Of a stretch of DNA of 64,000 nucleotides, positions 1 to 7,927 are shown one piece after another (position 1 is the first letter of the stretch; each line of letters opens with the position of its first letter). The stretch is from NCBI RefSeq assembly GCF_900618535.1, contig NZ_UYJA01000004.1, positions 544,821 to 608,820 on the forward strand, read 5' to 3'. The translations under genes were made by a program, and so were the position numbers. Source of the stretch: Pseudomonas bubulae. Lineage in GTDB: Bacteria > Pseudomonadota > Gammaproteobacteria > Pseudomonadales > Pseudomonadaceae. Under the pieces are notes generated by a model. The model ran no database searches. It was not told the DNA's origin and saw nothing but the letters and a program-made list of their open reading frames with translations.

Positions 1-255
1 TCCGGTATGACGCTGATCACCGGTCACCGTGAATTCAAAGTTATACACACGGGCCAGGCGTTTATGGCCGTTGGCGTCGGGGATCAGACCGATTTTTTTA
101 AGCGCCACGTTTTCATCGAGCAGTTCGATATCGAGGTTTTTGCAGTGTTGCTTGACCCGCTCCAGCGCCCGCTCGCGCAGCCCGTGGTTGTGCCACAGCC
201 AGGCAGCGCCTGCAGCCAGCAGCATGAGGACGAACATATTTCCCAGGGTCAGCAT
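1..255 (-). CDS. DUF3301 domain-containing protein (C-terminal part outside window)
   Basis: The frame reads inward from an ATG at 255 and is still open at base 1, so only the first 85 residues are present. The start is preceded by GGAGC at a suitable distance. The N terminus (MLTLGNMFVLMLLAAGAAWL) is a single hydrophobic segment, followed by a short basic and acidic soluble region beginning HNHGLRERALERVKQHC. This pattern matches the small DUF3301 family of gammaproteobacterial membrane-anchored proteins, whose function is unknown. It is divergent from pdxY, with about 110 bases between the starts. The family call rests on memory of Pseudomonas homologues next to pdxY. Confidence 0.7.
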   Translation of the reverse strand, partial: MLTLGNMFVLMLLAAGAAWLWHNHGLRERALERVKQHCKNLDIELLDENVALKKIGLIPDANGHKRLARVYNFEFTVTGDQRHTG

Positions 256-368
256 TACATGTGCTCCAACAGATTGTGCTCAGCTTAACTGCGTCTTCAA
301 CCTGTCGTACAGGCCGCGTTTGGTCGCATACTGCGTGGCTTGAATCCACCCGTAGTCTGGAATCCGGC

Positions 369-1241
369 ATGAAACGTACACCTCATTTACTCGCCATCCA
401 ATCCCACGTGGTTTTCGGCCATGCCGGCAACAGCGCAGCGGTTTTTCCCATGCAGCGCGTCGGGGTGAATGTCTGGCCTCTGAACACGGTGCAATTCTCC
501 AATCACACTCAGTATGGCCAGTGGACGGGGGAAGTGTTGGCTCCCGAGCAAATTCCTTCGCTGGTCGACGGAATCGCCGCCATCGGCGAGCTGGGCAGCT
601 GTGATGCGGTCTTGTCCGGTTACCTGGGCAGTGCGGCGCAGGGGCGGGCCATTTTAAGCGGGGTGGCGCGTATCAAGGCTGTTAATCCCCATGCACTGTA
701 CCTGTGCGACCCGGTAATGGGGCACCCGGAGAAAGGTTGTATCGTGCCTCAGGAAGTCAGTGACTTTCTGCTTGAAGAAGCTGCCGCTATGGCCGATTTT
801 TTGTGCCCCAACCAGCTCGAACTGGACAGTTTTTGCGGCCGTCATCCGCAATCGTTGTTTGACTGCCTGGCCATGGCCCGCAGCTTGCTGGCCCGCGGCC
901 CGAAAGCGGTGCTGGTGAAGCATTTGTCGTATCCGGGCAAACCGCCTGAAAGTTTCGAGATGCTGCTGGTCACGGCAGAGGGCAACTGGCACTTGCGTCG
1001 GCCGCTGCTTGCCTTCCCGCGCCAGCCAGTGGGCGTAGGCGACCTGACCTCAGGTTTGTTCCTGGCGAGAGTGCTGCTGGGCGACAGCCTGGTGGCTGCG
1101 TTTGAATTTACCGCTGCGGCGGTGCATGAGGTGTTGCTGGAAACCCAGGCCTGCACCAGCTATGAATTGCAGCTGGTACGGGCCCAGGACCGCATTGCCC
1201 ATCCGCGTGTGCGGTTTGAGGCAGTGCCGATCAGTTTGTAA
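369..1241 (+). CDS. pdxY: Pyridoxal kinase PdxY
   Basis: Encodes a 290-residue ribokinase-superfamily kinase that phosphorylates pyridoxal to PLP in the salvage pathway. The start at 369 is chosen because the protein then begins MKRTPHLLAIQSHVVFGHAG, the typical PdxK/PdxY N terminus with the substrate loop VVFGHAGN; an upstream in-frame start would add about 36 unrelated residues. The C-terminal anion-hole region GVGDLTSGLF (about residue 220) carries the catalytic Asp of the GxGD motif. The length matches the family. In Pseudomonas this gene is commonly next to the thioesterase and the potassium-efflux-type antiporter found here. Confidence 0.93.
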   Translation: MKRTPHLLAIQSHVVFGHAGNSAAVFPMQRVGVNVWPLNTVQFSNHTQYGQWTGEVLAPEQIPSLVDGIAAIGELGSCDAVLSGYLGSAAQGRAILSGVARIKAVNPHALYLCDPVMGHPEKGCIVPQEVSDFLLEEAAAMADFLCPNQLELDSFCGRHPQSLFDCLAMARSLLARGPKAVLVKHLSYPGKPPESFEMLLVTAEGNWHLRRPLLAFPRQPVGVGDLTSGLFLARVLLGDSLVAAFEFTAAAVHEVLLETQACTSYELQLVRAQDRIAHPRVRFEAVPISL

Positions 1242-1259
1242 GCAAACTGAACAAAACCT

Positions 1260-1274
1260 GTGGGAGCGGGCTTA
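1260..1274 (+). repeat. Isolated REP half-arm
   Basis: GTGGGAGCGGGCTTA matches the first 14 bases of the left arm of the REP pairs elsewhere in this window, but the inverted partner is missing. It lies between pdxY and the thioesterase gene and overlaps the last bases of the latter, so it looks like a decayed REP remnant. Confidence 0.5.
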
Positions 1275-1757
1275 CAGTGTTTCGTCTTTTAGCTCGCGGT
1301 AGCGCTGCTCCAGCTCCTGACGGATCTGGCGGCGTTGCTTGCCCTGGATAAAGCGGCGCTTGTCTTCGCTGTTCACTGGCTGCAACGGAGGAACAGCGGC
1401 CGGCTTACGGTCGTCGTCCACGGCTACCATGGTGAAGAAGCAGCTGTTGGTGTGGCGCACCGAGCGCTCGCGGATATTTTCGGTAACGACCTTGATGCCA
1501 ACTTCCATCGAGGTGTTGCCGGTGTAGTTGACCGAGGCGAGGAAGGTCACCAGTTCACCGACATGAATCGGCTCGCGAAAAATCACCTGATCCACCGACA
1601 AGGTGACCACATACCGCCCCGCATAGCGGCTGGCGCAGGCATAGGCGACTTCATCGAGGTACTTGAGCAGGGTTCCGCCGTGAACATTGCCAGAAAAATT
1701 GGCCATGTCCGGGGTCATCAAGACCGTCATCGACAGTTGGGAGTTTCCGGGTTCCAT
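1272..1757 (-). CDS. Acyl-CoA thioesterase, hotdog fold (YciA/BFIT-like)
   Basis: 161-residue single-domain hotdog protein predicted to hydrolyse acyl-CoA thioesters in the cytosol. The conserved segment NFSGNVHGGTLLKYLDEVAY (about residues 20-39) contains the N/D-x-x-GNVHGG helix-capping motif and the acidic residue of the active site typical of this group; GELVTFLASVNYTGNTSMEV follows as the second conserved strand pair. The C-terminal 40 residues are charged and helical (RRQIRQELEQRYREL), a usual extension in this subfamily. The gene is convergent with pdxY. The physiological acyl-CoA substrate cannot be read from the sequence. Confidence 0.85.
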   Translation of the reverse strand: MEPGNSQLSMTVLMTPDMANFSGNVHGGTLLKYLDEVAYACASRYAGRYVVTLSVDQVIFREPIHVGELVTFLASVNYTGNTSMEVGIKVVTENIRERSVRHTNSCFFTMVAVDDDRKPAAVPPLQPVNSEDKRRFIQGKQRRQIRQELEQRYRELKDETL

Positions 1758-2044
1758 AGCAGCAGGCTCGTGGTTGTGTTGCAGCAGTGAAATGGGTATC
1801 TCTGTGGATACTTGTCGATTTTTGAAACAGTGATTAACGGGACGCTGCCGTGTTGGCTGCCGTCACGCTTATCTCTATCTGTTTCCATATATTGCACCGC
1901 CTTTCTGTCGCAAGTCGCGGTGTTAACCTGCAAAAGTCCGTTAGTCGGATACTTCCTACATTTTAAACAGTCGATACGCGCGGCCTGACAGGCTGTGTCT
2001 GTCGTCATGTTGCCTGGTGAATATCAAACAAGGAGTGCCACGCC

Positions 2045-3805
2045 ATGCATGCCATCAGTTTTATTCAGGATCTGGCAGTCATCATGCTGGTCGCAGGTGT
2101 GGTGACGATTCTTTTCCACAGGTTCAAACAGCCGGTGGTACTGGGCTATATCGTTGCAGGTTTTATTATCGGCCCGCACACCCCGCCGTTTGGCCTGATT
2201 CACGATGAAGAAACGATCAAAACCCTGGCTGAGCTGGGGGTGATCTTTTTGATGTTCTGTCTGGGGCTGGAGTTCAGCCTGCGCAAGTTGTTCAAGGTCG
2301 GGGCCACAGCCTTTATCGCAGCGTTTATGGAAATCACGCTGATGATCTGGATTGGTTATGAAATTGGCCGCTGGTTCGACTGGAACACCATGGATTCGCT
2401 GTTTCTGGGCGCCATCCTGGCCATTTCATCTACCACCATCATCGTCAAGGCCCTCAACGACCTCAAGATGAAAAACGAGCGCTTTGCCCAGCTGATTTTT
2501 GGCGTGCTGATCGTTGAAGATATTTTGGGTATCGGGATTATTGCGCTGCTGTCGAGCATTGCGGTCAGCGGCAGCGTCAGCCCCGAAGAGGTTTTTTCGA
2601 CCGTCGGTAAATTGTCATTGTTTATGATCGTGGCGTTGGTTATCGGCATTTTGCTGGTGCCGCGTGTGCTGGCGTATGTAGCCCGATTCGAAAGCAATGA
2701 AATGCTGCTGATCACTGTGCTGGGCCTGTGTTTTGGCTTTTGCCTGCTGGTGGTCAAGCTGGAATACAGCATGGTGCTCGGGGCGTTTTTGATCGGTGCA
2801 ATCATGGCCGAGTCGCGTCAGTTACTGAAAATCGAGCGCCTGATTGAACCGGTGCGTGATTTGTTCAGTGCAATATTCTTTGTCGCCATCGGGTTGATGC
2901 TCGACCCGGCCATCCTGCTGGAGTACGCGCTGCCAATTGTGGTGATCACTATCGCCGTGGTGCTGGGCAAGATGCTCTCCTGCGGGCTGGGGGCGTTTAT
3001 CGCAGGCAATGATGGACGTACCTCGCTGCGAGTTGGAATGGGGCTTTCGCAGATTGGGGAGTTTTCTTTCATTATCGCGGCGCTGGGTATGACATTGCAG
3101 GTCACCAGCAGCTTCCTGTACCCCGTAGCAGTGGCCGTCTCCGTATTGACCACCCTGATGACCCCTTACCTGATTCGCGCCGCAGACCCGCTCTCGCTCA
3201 AGCTGGCACAGGTGGTGCCTGGTCGCTTGTCACGGGTGTTGGGGTTATATGGCGAATGGCTGCGCAGTATTCAGCCACAGGGCGAAGGGGCGTTGTTGGC
3301 GGCCATGATTCGCAAGATCTTGCTGCAAGTTGGGGTCAATCTGGCCCTGGTCATCGCTATTTTCTTTGCCGGCGGTTATTTCGCACCGCGCATCGGCCGT
3401 TATTTGCAGGGCTGGATTCTGGAGCCGAGCTGGCAAAAAGGGATGATCTGGGGGGCTGCTTTGCTGCTGTCGTTGCCGTTCCTGATTGCGGCGTATCGCA
3501 AGCTCAAGGCGCTTTCGATGCTACTGGCCGAGATGGGGGTCAAGCCGGAAATGGCAGGGCGCCATACGCAGCGCGTGCGCCGGGTGATCTCGGAAGTCAT
3601 CCCGATTCTGTCGTTGCTGGTGATTTTTCTGCTGCTGTCGGCCTTGTCGGCAAGCATCCTGCCCACCAACGAGTTGCTGATGGTGATTGCGGTGGTGGCG
3701 GCGGGGGTTGCGGCGCTGTTGTGGCGCTGGTTTATCCGGATTCACACGCGCATGCAGGTTGCACTGCTGGAAACGCTGGATAACCACAAGGAGGGGGGGC
3801 ACTGA
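2045..3805 (+). CDS. CPA2-family cation:proton antiporter (KefB-like, no RCK domain)
   Basis: 586-residue inner-membrane protein. AAGGAG lies 9 bases before the ATG. The N-terminal two thirds is a classic Na_H_exchanger domain of about 12 membrane spans, with GYIVAGFIIGPHTPPFG near residue 40, FCLGLEFSLRKL and AISSTTIIVKAL. KefB and KefC of E. coli continue into a cytosolic RCK/TrkA-N nucleotide-binding domain. This protein instead ends with four further hydrophobic segments and a short charged tail (ETLDNHKEGGH). It is therefore a CPA2 antiporter without the usual ligand-gating domain. Monovalent cation/H+ exchange is inferred from family; the cation is not evident. It matches the Pseudomonas pdxY-linked putative potassium-efflux gene in position and length. 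Confidence 0.82.
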   Translation: MHAISFIQDLAVIMLVAGVVTILFHRFKQPVVLGYIVAGFIIGPHTPPFGLIHDEETIKTLAELGVIFLMFCLGLEFSLRKLFKVGATAFIAAFMEITLMIWIGYEIGRWFDWNTMDSLFLGAILAISSTTIIVKALNDLKMKNERFAQLIFGVLIVEDILGIGIIALLSSIAVSGSVSPEEVFSTVGKLSLFMIVALVIGILLVPRVLAYVARFESNEMLLITVLGLCFGFCLLVVKLEYSMVLGAFLIGAIMAESRQLLKIERLIEPVRDLFSAIFFVAIGLMLDPAILLEYALPIVVITIAVVLGKMLSCGLGAFIAGNDGRTSLRVGMGLSQIGEFSFIIAALGMTLQVTSSFLYPVAVAVSVLTTLMTPYLIRAADPLSLKLAQVVPGRLSRVLGLYGEWLRSIQPQGEGALLAAMIRKILLQVGVNLALVIAIFFAGGYFAPRIGRYLQGWILEPSWQKGMIWGAALLLSLPFLIAAYRKLKALSMLLAEMGVKPEMAGRHTQRVRRVISEVIPILSLLVIFLLLSALSASILPTNELLMVIAVVAAGVAALLWRWFIRIHTRMQVALLETLDNHKEGGH

Positions 3806-3849
3806 CAGCCCGCTGACCAATGGCTGGAAAGCGGGGATGCCCGGGGGCT

Positions 3850-3886
3850 GTTGATGTTTCGTTGTGGCTCACAACGAAACGTCAAC
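3850..3886. terminator. Stem-loop between convergent genes
   Basis: GTTGA(T)GTTTCGTTGTG and CACAACGAAAC(G)TCAAC form a long hairpin with a 3-base loop between the antiporter gene and the convergent SMI1/KNR4 gene. There is no U-run on either strand, so efficient intrinsic termination is uncertain. Confidence 0.5.
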
Positions 3887-3900
3887 CAACCCTGGAGGTA

Positions 3901-4308
3901 TCAGCTTTCCAGCCAGACGTCGCGCGCCCAGTGCCAGACCGATTCCCAGGTTTCTTCAGTGACGAGTTCTTCTTCGCCGGACCACAGCACCACGGTGCCG
4001 TCTTCTTCCACGCAGTAGTAGTCGTCGCCGTCCTGGCAAATAGGGATCAGGCTGCGATCAACGCCAGCATCCCAGGCATTTGCCGCCACTTCCGGCAGGT
4101 AGGTGTGTGATTGTGGGTCGGTCACTGTGACCGGCTCCAGGCTGCCATACACCACGTCACTGACGGTCAGCAGAAATTCTCTGAAGACAAATGGAATATC
4201 GATGAACAGCTGCTCTTCGATTTCCACCAACTGGTCTTCTTCAGGCAGTTCCAGGGGAACCGGTACAGGCTCGTTTTTTTCGCGTAGCTCTTCAATAATC
4301 TCTTCCAC
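3901..4308 (-). CDS. SMI1/KNR4-family protein
   Basis: About 135 residues, strongly acidic. The ORF is open further upstream, but the Tim44-gene terminator (4390-4415) lies inside that extension, so I place the start at the GTG at 4308, preceded by GGATGAGG. The segment PEEDQLVEIEEQLFIDIPFV followed by FREFLLTVSDVVYGSLEPVT is the standard SUKH/SMI1-KNR4 core: substrate-recognition helix, then L-P-x-x-F/Y-like strand. It ends WESVWHWARDVWLES. SUKH proteins often act as immunity proteins in contact-dependent toxin systems, but no toxin gene is adjacent and this one is a stand-alone housekeeping-type member. The exact start is uncertain. Confidence 0.75.
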   Translation of the reverse strand: MEEIIEELREKNEPVPVPLELPEEDQLVEIEEQLFIDIPFVFREFLLTVSDVVYGSLEPVTVTDPQSHTYLPEVAANAWDAGVDRSLIPICQDGDDYYCVEEDGTVVLWSGEEELVTEETWESVWHWARDVWLES

Positions 4309-4389
4309 GACCTCATCCTCATGCTCTATGGCGCGGTTTATATGACGCGCTTTATACAGTAGCTCGTTATAAGTGCAATCGTGAAATGC

Positions 4390-4415
4390 AAAGCCCCGGA
4401 CAAGTCCGGGGCTTT
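4390..4415 (-). terminator. Intrinsic terminator of the Tim44-like gene
   Basis: AAAGCCCCGGAC / GTCCGGGGCTTT form a perfect GC-rich stem with a 2-base loop, 26 bases past the stop of the minus-strand Tim44-like gene. It lies between that gene and the SMI1/KNR4 gene. Confidence 0.8.
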
Positions 4416-4441
4416 GGTAAACGCATGTGTAACTCGCAGGG

Positions 4442-5287
4442 TTAGCCGTTCTGGCGGATACCTGCCACCAGCCAAGGCTGGTTTTCGCCTTGCTGACGTT
4501 CCATGTTCCAGCTTTCGCTGAAGGCTTCGCCCTGGTCAAAGCGCGAGTTTTTCGACACGCCGCTGAAGGTCAGGGTTGCAATGGTTTTGTCTGCGCGATC
4601 GTCCAGGCCGTCCAGTTGCACGGTCAGGTTGTCGATGTAGGTGGACTGGAAGCCATCACCCAGCTCAGCGCGTTCACGCTTGAGGAAGTCGAGCATCTGC
4701 GGGGTCACGAACTCGGCGATCTTGTCCATTTCGTTGGCATCCCAGTGCTGTTGCAGGGACTGGAAATGGTTGCGCGCGGCTTCCAGGAAGTTTTGCTCGT
4801 TAAACCAGGCTGGAGCGTTGATCACCGGACGTGCTGCAGGGGCAGCCGAACCACCGAAGATCGAAGCAGCAGGCTTGGCGTCGAACGCTTCGCGTTGCAT
4901 GGGTGCGTGGCCAGCAGGGGCCATCATGTCAGCTTGTTTGCGACGACGGGCCGCGATAAAGCGGAAGATCAGGAAGGCGATAACCGCCATGATCAGGATG
5001 TCGAAGAACTGCATGCCCTGGAAGCCGCCGCCCATGAACATGGACGCCAGCAGGCCACCGGCAGCGAGGCCGGCCAGAGGGCCGAGCCAGCGCGAAGCAC
5101 CGCCGGCCTTGGCTGCGGCGCCTGCGGCACCGGCAGCCGCCGGGGCTGCAGCTGGAGCAGCTTGACGCGTTTGGTGGCTAGGCGCTGCACCCGCGCTTTT
5201 GCCGCCACCGAAGCGCTTGGCGTTCGCGTCGATGCTCATCGTCAAGCCGATGCACAACGCCATGGCGATGCTAAGAAAACGTTTCAT
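4442..5287 (-). CDS. Tim44-like domain protein, exported or membrane-anchored
   Basis: 281 residues. The ATG at 5287 gives a hydrophobic leader (MKRFLSIAMALCIGLTMSID) ending at ANAKRFGGGKS. An Ala/Gly/Pro-rich low-complexity stretch follows (about residues 35-60). Next is a glycine-flanked membrane region (LAGLAAGGLLASMF, then FFDILIMAVIAFLIFRFIAA) followed by a basic RRRKQ cluster. The C-terminal 140 residues form the Tim44-like domain, with WFNEQNFLEAARNHFQSLQQ and the motif MDKIAEFVTPQMLDFLKRER. In mitochondria Tim44 tethers chaperone to the translocon; the bacterial role is unknown. It is probably monocistronic, with its own terminator downstream and REP elements upstream. Confidence 0.85.
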   Translation of the reverse strand: MKRFLSIAMALCIGLTMSIDANAKRFGGGKSAGAAPSHQTRQAAPAAAPAAAGAAGAAAKAGGASRWLGPLAGLAAGGLLASMFMGGGFQGMQFFDILIMAVIAFLIFRFIAARRRKQADMMAPAGHAPMQREAFDAKPAASIFGGSAAPAARPVINAPAWFNEQNFLEAARNHFQSLQQHWDANEMDKIAEFVTPQMLDFLKRERAELGDGFQSTYIDNLTVQLDGLDDRADKTIATLTFSGVSKNSRFDQGEAFSESWNMERQQGENQPWLVAGIRQNG

Positions 5288-5418
5288 AAGGGGTTCCCAT
5301 TTGTGGATATCACGCGCGCCATGTTGCACAGATGAGTTGTGACTGGCTAGCGGTGAAGTGTTTCGGGCTTTTGCTTATTTGTTTGTAGGGCTAGGATTTA
5401 TTTTGCGTAGGAGAACAT

Positions 5419-5506
5419 GTGGGAGCGAGCCTGCTCGCGAAAGCGGTGTATCAGCCAACAATAATATTGACTGATGCGCTCTCTTCGCGAGCAGGCTCGC
5501 TCCCAC
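5419..5506. repeat. REP pair (inverted)
   Basis: GTGGGAGCGAGCCTGCTCGC and its inverted copy GCGAGCAGGCTCGCTCCCAC lie head to head about 45 bases apart, between the Tim44-like gene and the end of uvrD. It is the REPIN-type arrangement common in fluorescens-group pseudomonads. Confidence 0.9.
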
Positions 5507-5550
5507 AGCGGTTTGCCTTACCTTATTCCCGCCAAGCTGTCGGGTTGCTG

Positions 5551-7734
5551 TCAGACCGCCTCAAGTTTGGCGTAGCCCATCATCAGCCATTTGCTGCCTT
5601 CGCTGAAGTTGACCTGTACCCGTGCCTGGGCACCTGCACCCTCGAAATTGAGGATGACGCCTTCGCCGAAGACCGCATGCTTGACCATCTGGCCGAGTTT
5701 GAATTCGGTTTCGGGAATCTCCGAACCACCAAACAGGGTGCTGGCGCTCTGCTTTTGACCGCCGCCGAAAGGACGACTGACACTGTTGGATAGTCGGACT
5801 TCCTGGATCAGACCCTTTGGTACTTCGCGTACGAAGCGTGAAACCTTATTGTAGGTTTCGCTGCCGTACAGGCGTCGGGTTTCTGCGTAGGTCATCACCA
5901 GGTTTTGCATGGCGCGGGTAATGCCTACGTAGGCCAGGCGTCGTTCCTCTTCGAGGCGACCGGGCTCTTCCAGGCTCATTTTGTGCGGGAACAGGCCTTC
6001 TTCCATGCCTACCAGGAACACGTACGGGAACTCCAGGCCTTTGGCGCTGTGCAGCGTCATCAGCTGAATACCGTCTTCATGCTCTTCGGCCTGGGTATCG
6101 CCAGCCTCCAGTGAGGCATGCCCGAGGAAGGCGGCCAATGGCGACAGCTCTTCGTCTTCGTCATTGTTCTCAAAGTTGCGTGCTGCGCTGACCAGCTCCT
6201 CAAGGTTTTCTACCCGGGCCTGGCCTTTTTCGCCTTTTTCCGCCTGATGGTAGGCAATCAGCCCGCTTTGCTCGATCACGGTTTGCGTCATCAGATGCAG
6301 AGGCATGTCCATGACTTTTGCCGCGAGGTTTTCGATCAGTTCCATAAAGCCGGCAATGGCACCCGAAGCACGGCCCGGCAGGGCTTTATTGGCGATCAGC
6401 TGGCGCATTGCTTCCCACATCGACACGTCGCTGTGACGTGCGTGTTCGCGAATGGCTTCGACGGTTTTTTCGCCAATGCCGCGGGCAGGTACGTTAATCA
6501 CCCGCTCCAGCGCCGCATCATTGCCGCGACCTTCGAGCAGGCGCATATAGGCCATGGCATTTTTGATTTCCGCGCGTTCGAAGAAGCGCTGGCCACCATA
6601 GATGCGGTAAGGGATGCGCTCGCGCAGCAAGGCTTCTTCAAGCACCCGCGACTGGGCGTTGGAACGGTACAAGATGGCGATATCGCTATGGGCGATGCCG
6701 GTTTTCAGAGCGCTTTCGATGGTTTCAACCACGTAGCGCGCTTCGTCATGTTCGTTGAACGCGGCGTACAGATTGATGGCTTCGCCTTCGCCGCCGTCAG
6801 TCCACAGCTCTTTGCCCATGCGCCCGGTGTTGTTGGCAATCAGGGCATTGGCCGCTTTGAGGATGCCCGCCGTGGAGCGGTAATTTTGCTCCAGACGAAT
6901 GGTCTCGGCATCCGGGAAGTCGGTTGAGTACTGATAGATGTTTTCGATTTTTGCGCCGCGCCAGCCGTAGATCGACTGGTCGTCATCACCGACCACCATC
7001 AGGCTGTCGCCGCCCTGGGCCAGCAACCGCAGCCAGGCATATTGCACGGCGTTGGTATCCTGGAATTCGTCTACCAGGATGTGCCGGAAGCGTTTCTGGT
7101 AATGCGCCAGCAAGCCCGGGTTGTCGCGCCACAAATCAAGGGCACGCAGCAGCAGCTCGGAAAAATCGATCACACCGGCGCGTTGGCACGCGACCTCATA
7201 GGCCTCGTAAATATTGCGCATGGTGGCCAGGAACAAGTCGCCGCTGGCCTGGATATGTTTGGGGCGAAGGCCTTCGTCTTTTTGACCGTTGATAAACCAC
7301 TGGGCCTGACGTACGGGCCAGCGCTGTTCATCCAGCCCCAGCTCACGGATCACACGCTTGACCAGGCGTTGCTGGTCGTCGCTGTCGAGGATCTGGAATG
7401 TCTGGCTAAGGCCGGCTTCTTGCCAGTGAGCCCGCAGCAGACGGTGAGCCAGGCCGTGGAAGGTGCCGACCCACATGCCTGCCGGGTTGATACCCATCAA
7501 CTGCTCGATGCGGTGGCGCATCTCGGCAGCGGCCTTGTTGGTGAACGTCACCGACAGCACAGAGTGCGGGGACGCGTTTTCGACCTGGATCAGCCAGGCG
7601 ATACGGTGCACCAGCACACGGGTTTTGCCGGAACCAGCGCCGGCCAGGACCAACTGACGCCCGACACTGGCCGTGACGGCCTGACGTTGGGCATCGTTGA
7701 GAGAATTTAACAAGAGAGAGAGATCATCGCGCAT
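5551..7734 (-). CDS. uvrD: DNA helicase II UvrD
   Basis: 727-residue superfamily 1A 3'-5' helicase for nucleotide-excision and mismatch repair. Motif I is QLVLAGAGSGKTRVLVHRIA (about residues 27-46). Motif II is the DEFQDTN box and motif III includes GDDDQSIYGWRGA. Motif IV is FEQ/LEQNYRST, motif V LMTLHSAKGLEFPYVFLVGM and motif VI EERRLAYVGITRAM. All are intact. The C-terminal Tudor-like region ends with FGEGVILNFEGAGAQARVQV and SEGSKWLMMGYAKLEAV, typical for UvrD and PcrA. The length is normal. It is monocistronic, divergent from the GGDEF/EAL gene. Confidence 0.96.
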   Translation of the reverse strand: MRDDLSLLLNSLNDAQRQAVTASVGRQLVLAGAGSGKTRVLVHRIAWLIQVENASPHSVLSVTFTNKAAAEMRHRIEQLMGINPAGMWVGTFHGLAHRLLRAHWQEAGLSQTFQILDSDDQQRLVKRVIRELGLDEQRWPVRQAQWFINGQKDEGLRPKHIQASGDLFLATMRNIYEAYEVACQRAGVIDFSELLLRALDLWRDNPGLLAHYQKRFRHILVDEFQDTNAVQYAWLRLLAQGGDSLMVVGDDDQSIYGWRGAKIENIYQYSTDFPDAETIRLEQNYRSTAGILKAANALIANNTGRMGKELWTDGGEGEAINLYAAFNEHDEARYVVETIESALKTGIAHSDIAILYRSNAQSRVLEEALLRERIPYRIYGGQRFFERAEIKNAMAYMRLLEGRGNDAALERVINVPARGIGEKTVEAIREHARHSDVSMWEAMRQLIANKALPGRASGAIAGFMELIENLAAKVMDMPLHLMTQTVIEQSGLIAYHQAEKGEKGQARVENLEELVSAARNFENNDEDEELSPLAAFLGHASLEAGDTQAEEHEDGIQLMTLHSAKGLEFPYVFLVGMEEGLFPHKMSLEEPGRLEEERRLAYVGITRAMQNLVMTYAETRRLYGSETYNKVSRFVREVPKGLIQEVRLSNSVSRPFGGGQKQSASTLFGGSEIPETEFKLGQMVKHAVFGEGVILNFEGAGAQARVQVNFSEGSKWLMMGYAKLEAV

Positions 7735-7927
7735 CGGAGCATTTTAGGGGCTGTTGGTGTTTCATTGCTAGCTGCGTGGCCGCCTTGGGCCGAGCGGTCA
7801 AAAAGCCGGACAATAAACGTGCCTAGCTGATTTCATCCATTTAATAGCGCCTGTGCGTTTGGTCACGGGCATTGCTTGTGTATGCTCGGGCGACTTTTTG
7901 GCTCATCTACTGATAAGAATTTCGCCG

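Noticed and set aside
41..49. DnaA box TTATACACA in the DUF3301 gene
   Set aside because: A single isolated match to the loose consensus, expected by chance in a window of this size.
3901..4539. Full 212-codon frame as the SMI1/KNR4 gene
   Set aside because: The upstream part runs through the terminator and the 3' end of the Tim44-like gene; the family core starts well after it.
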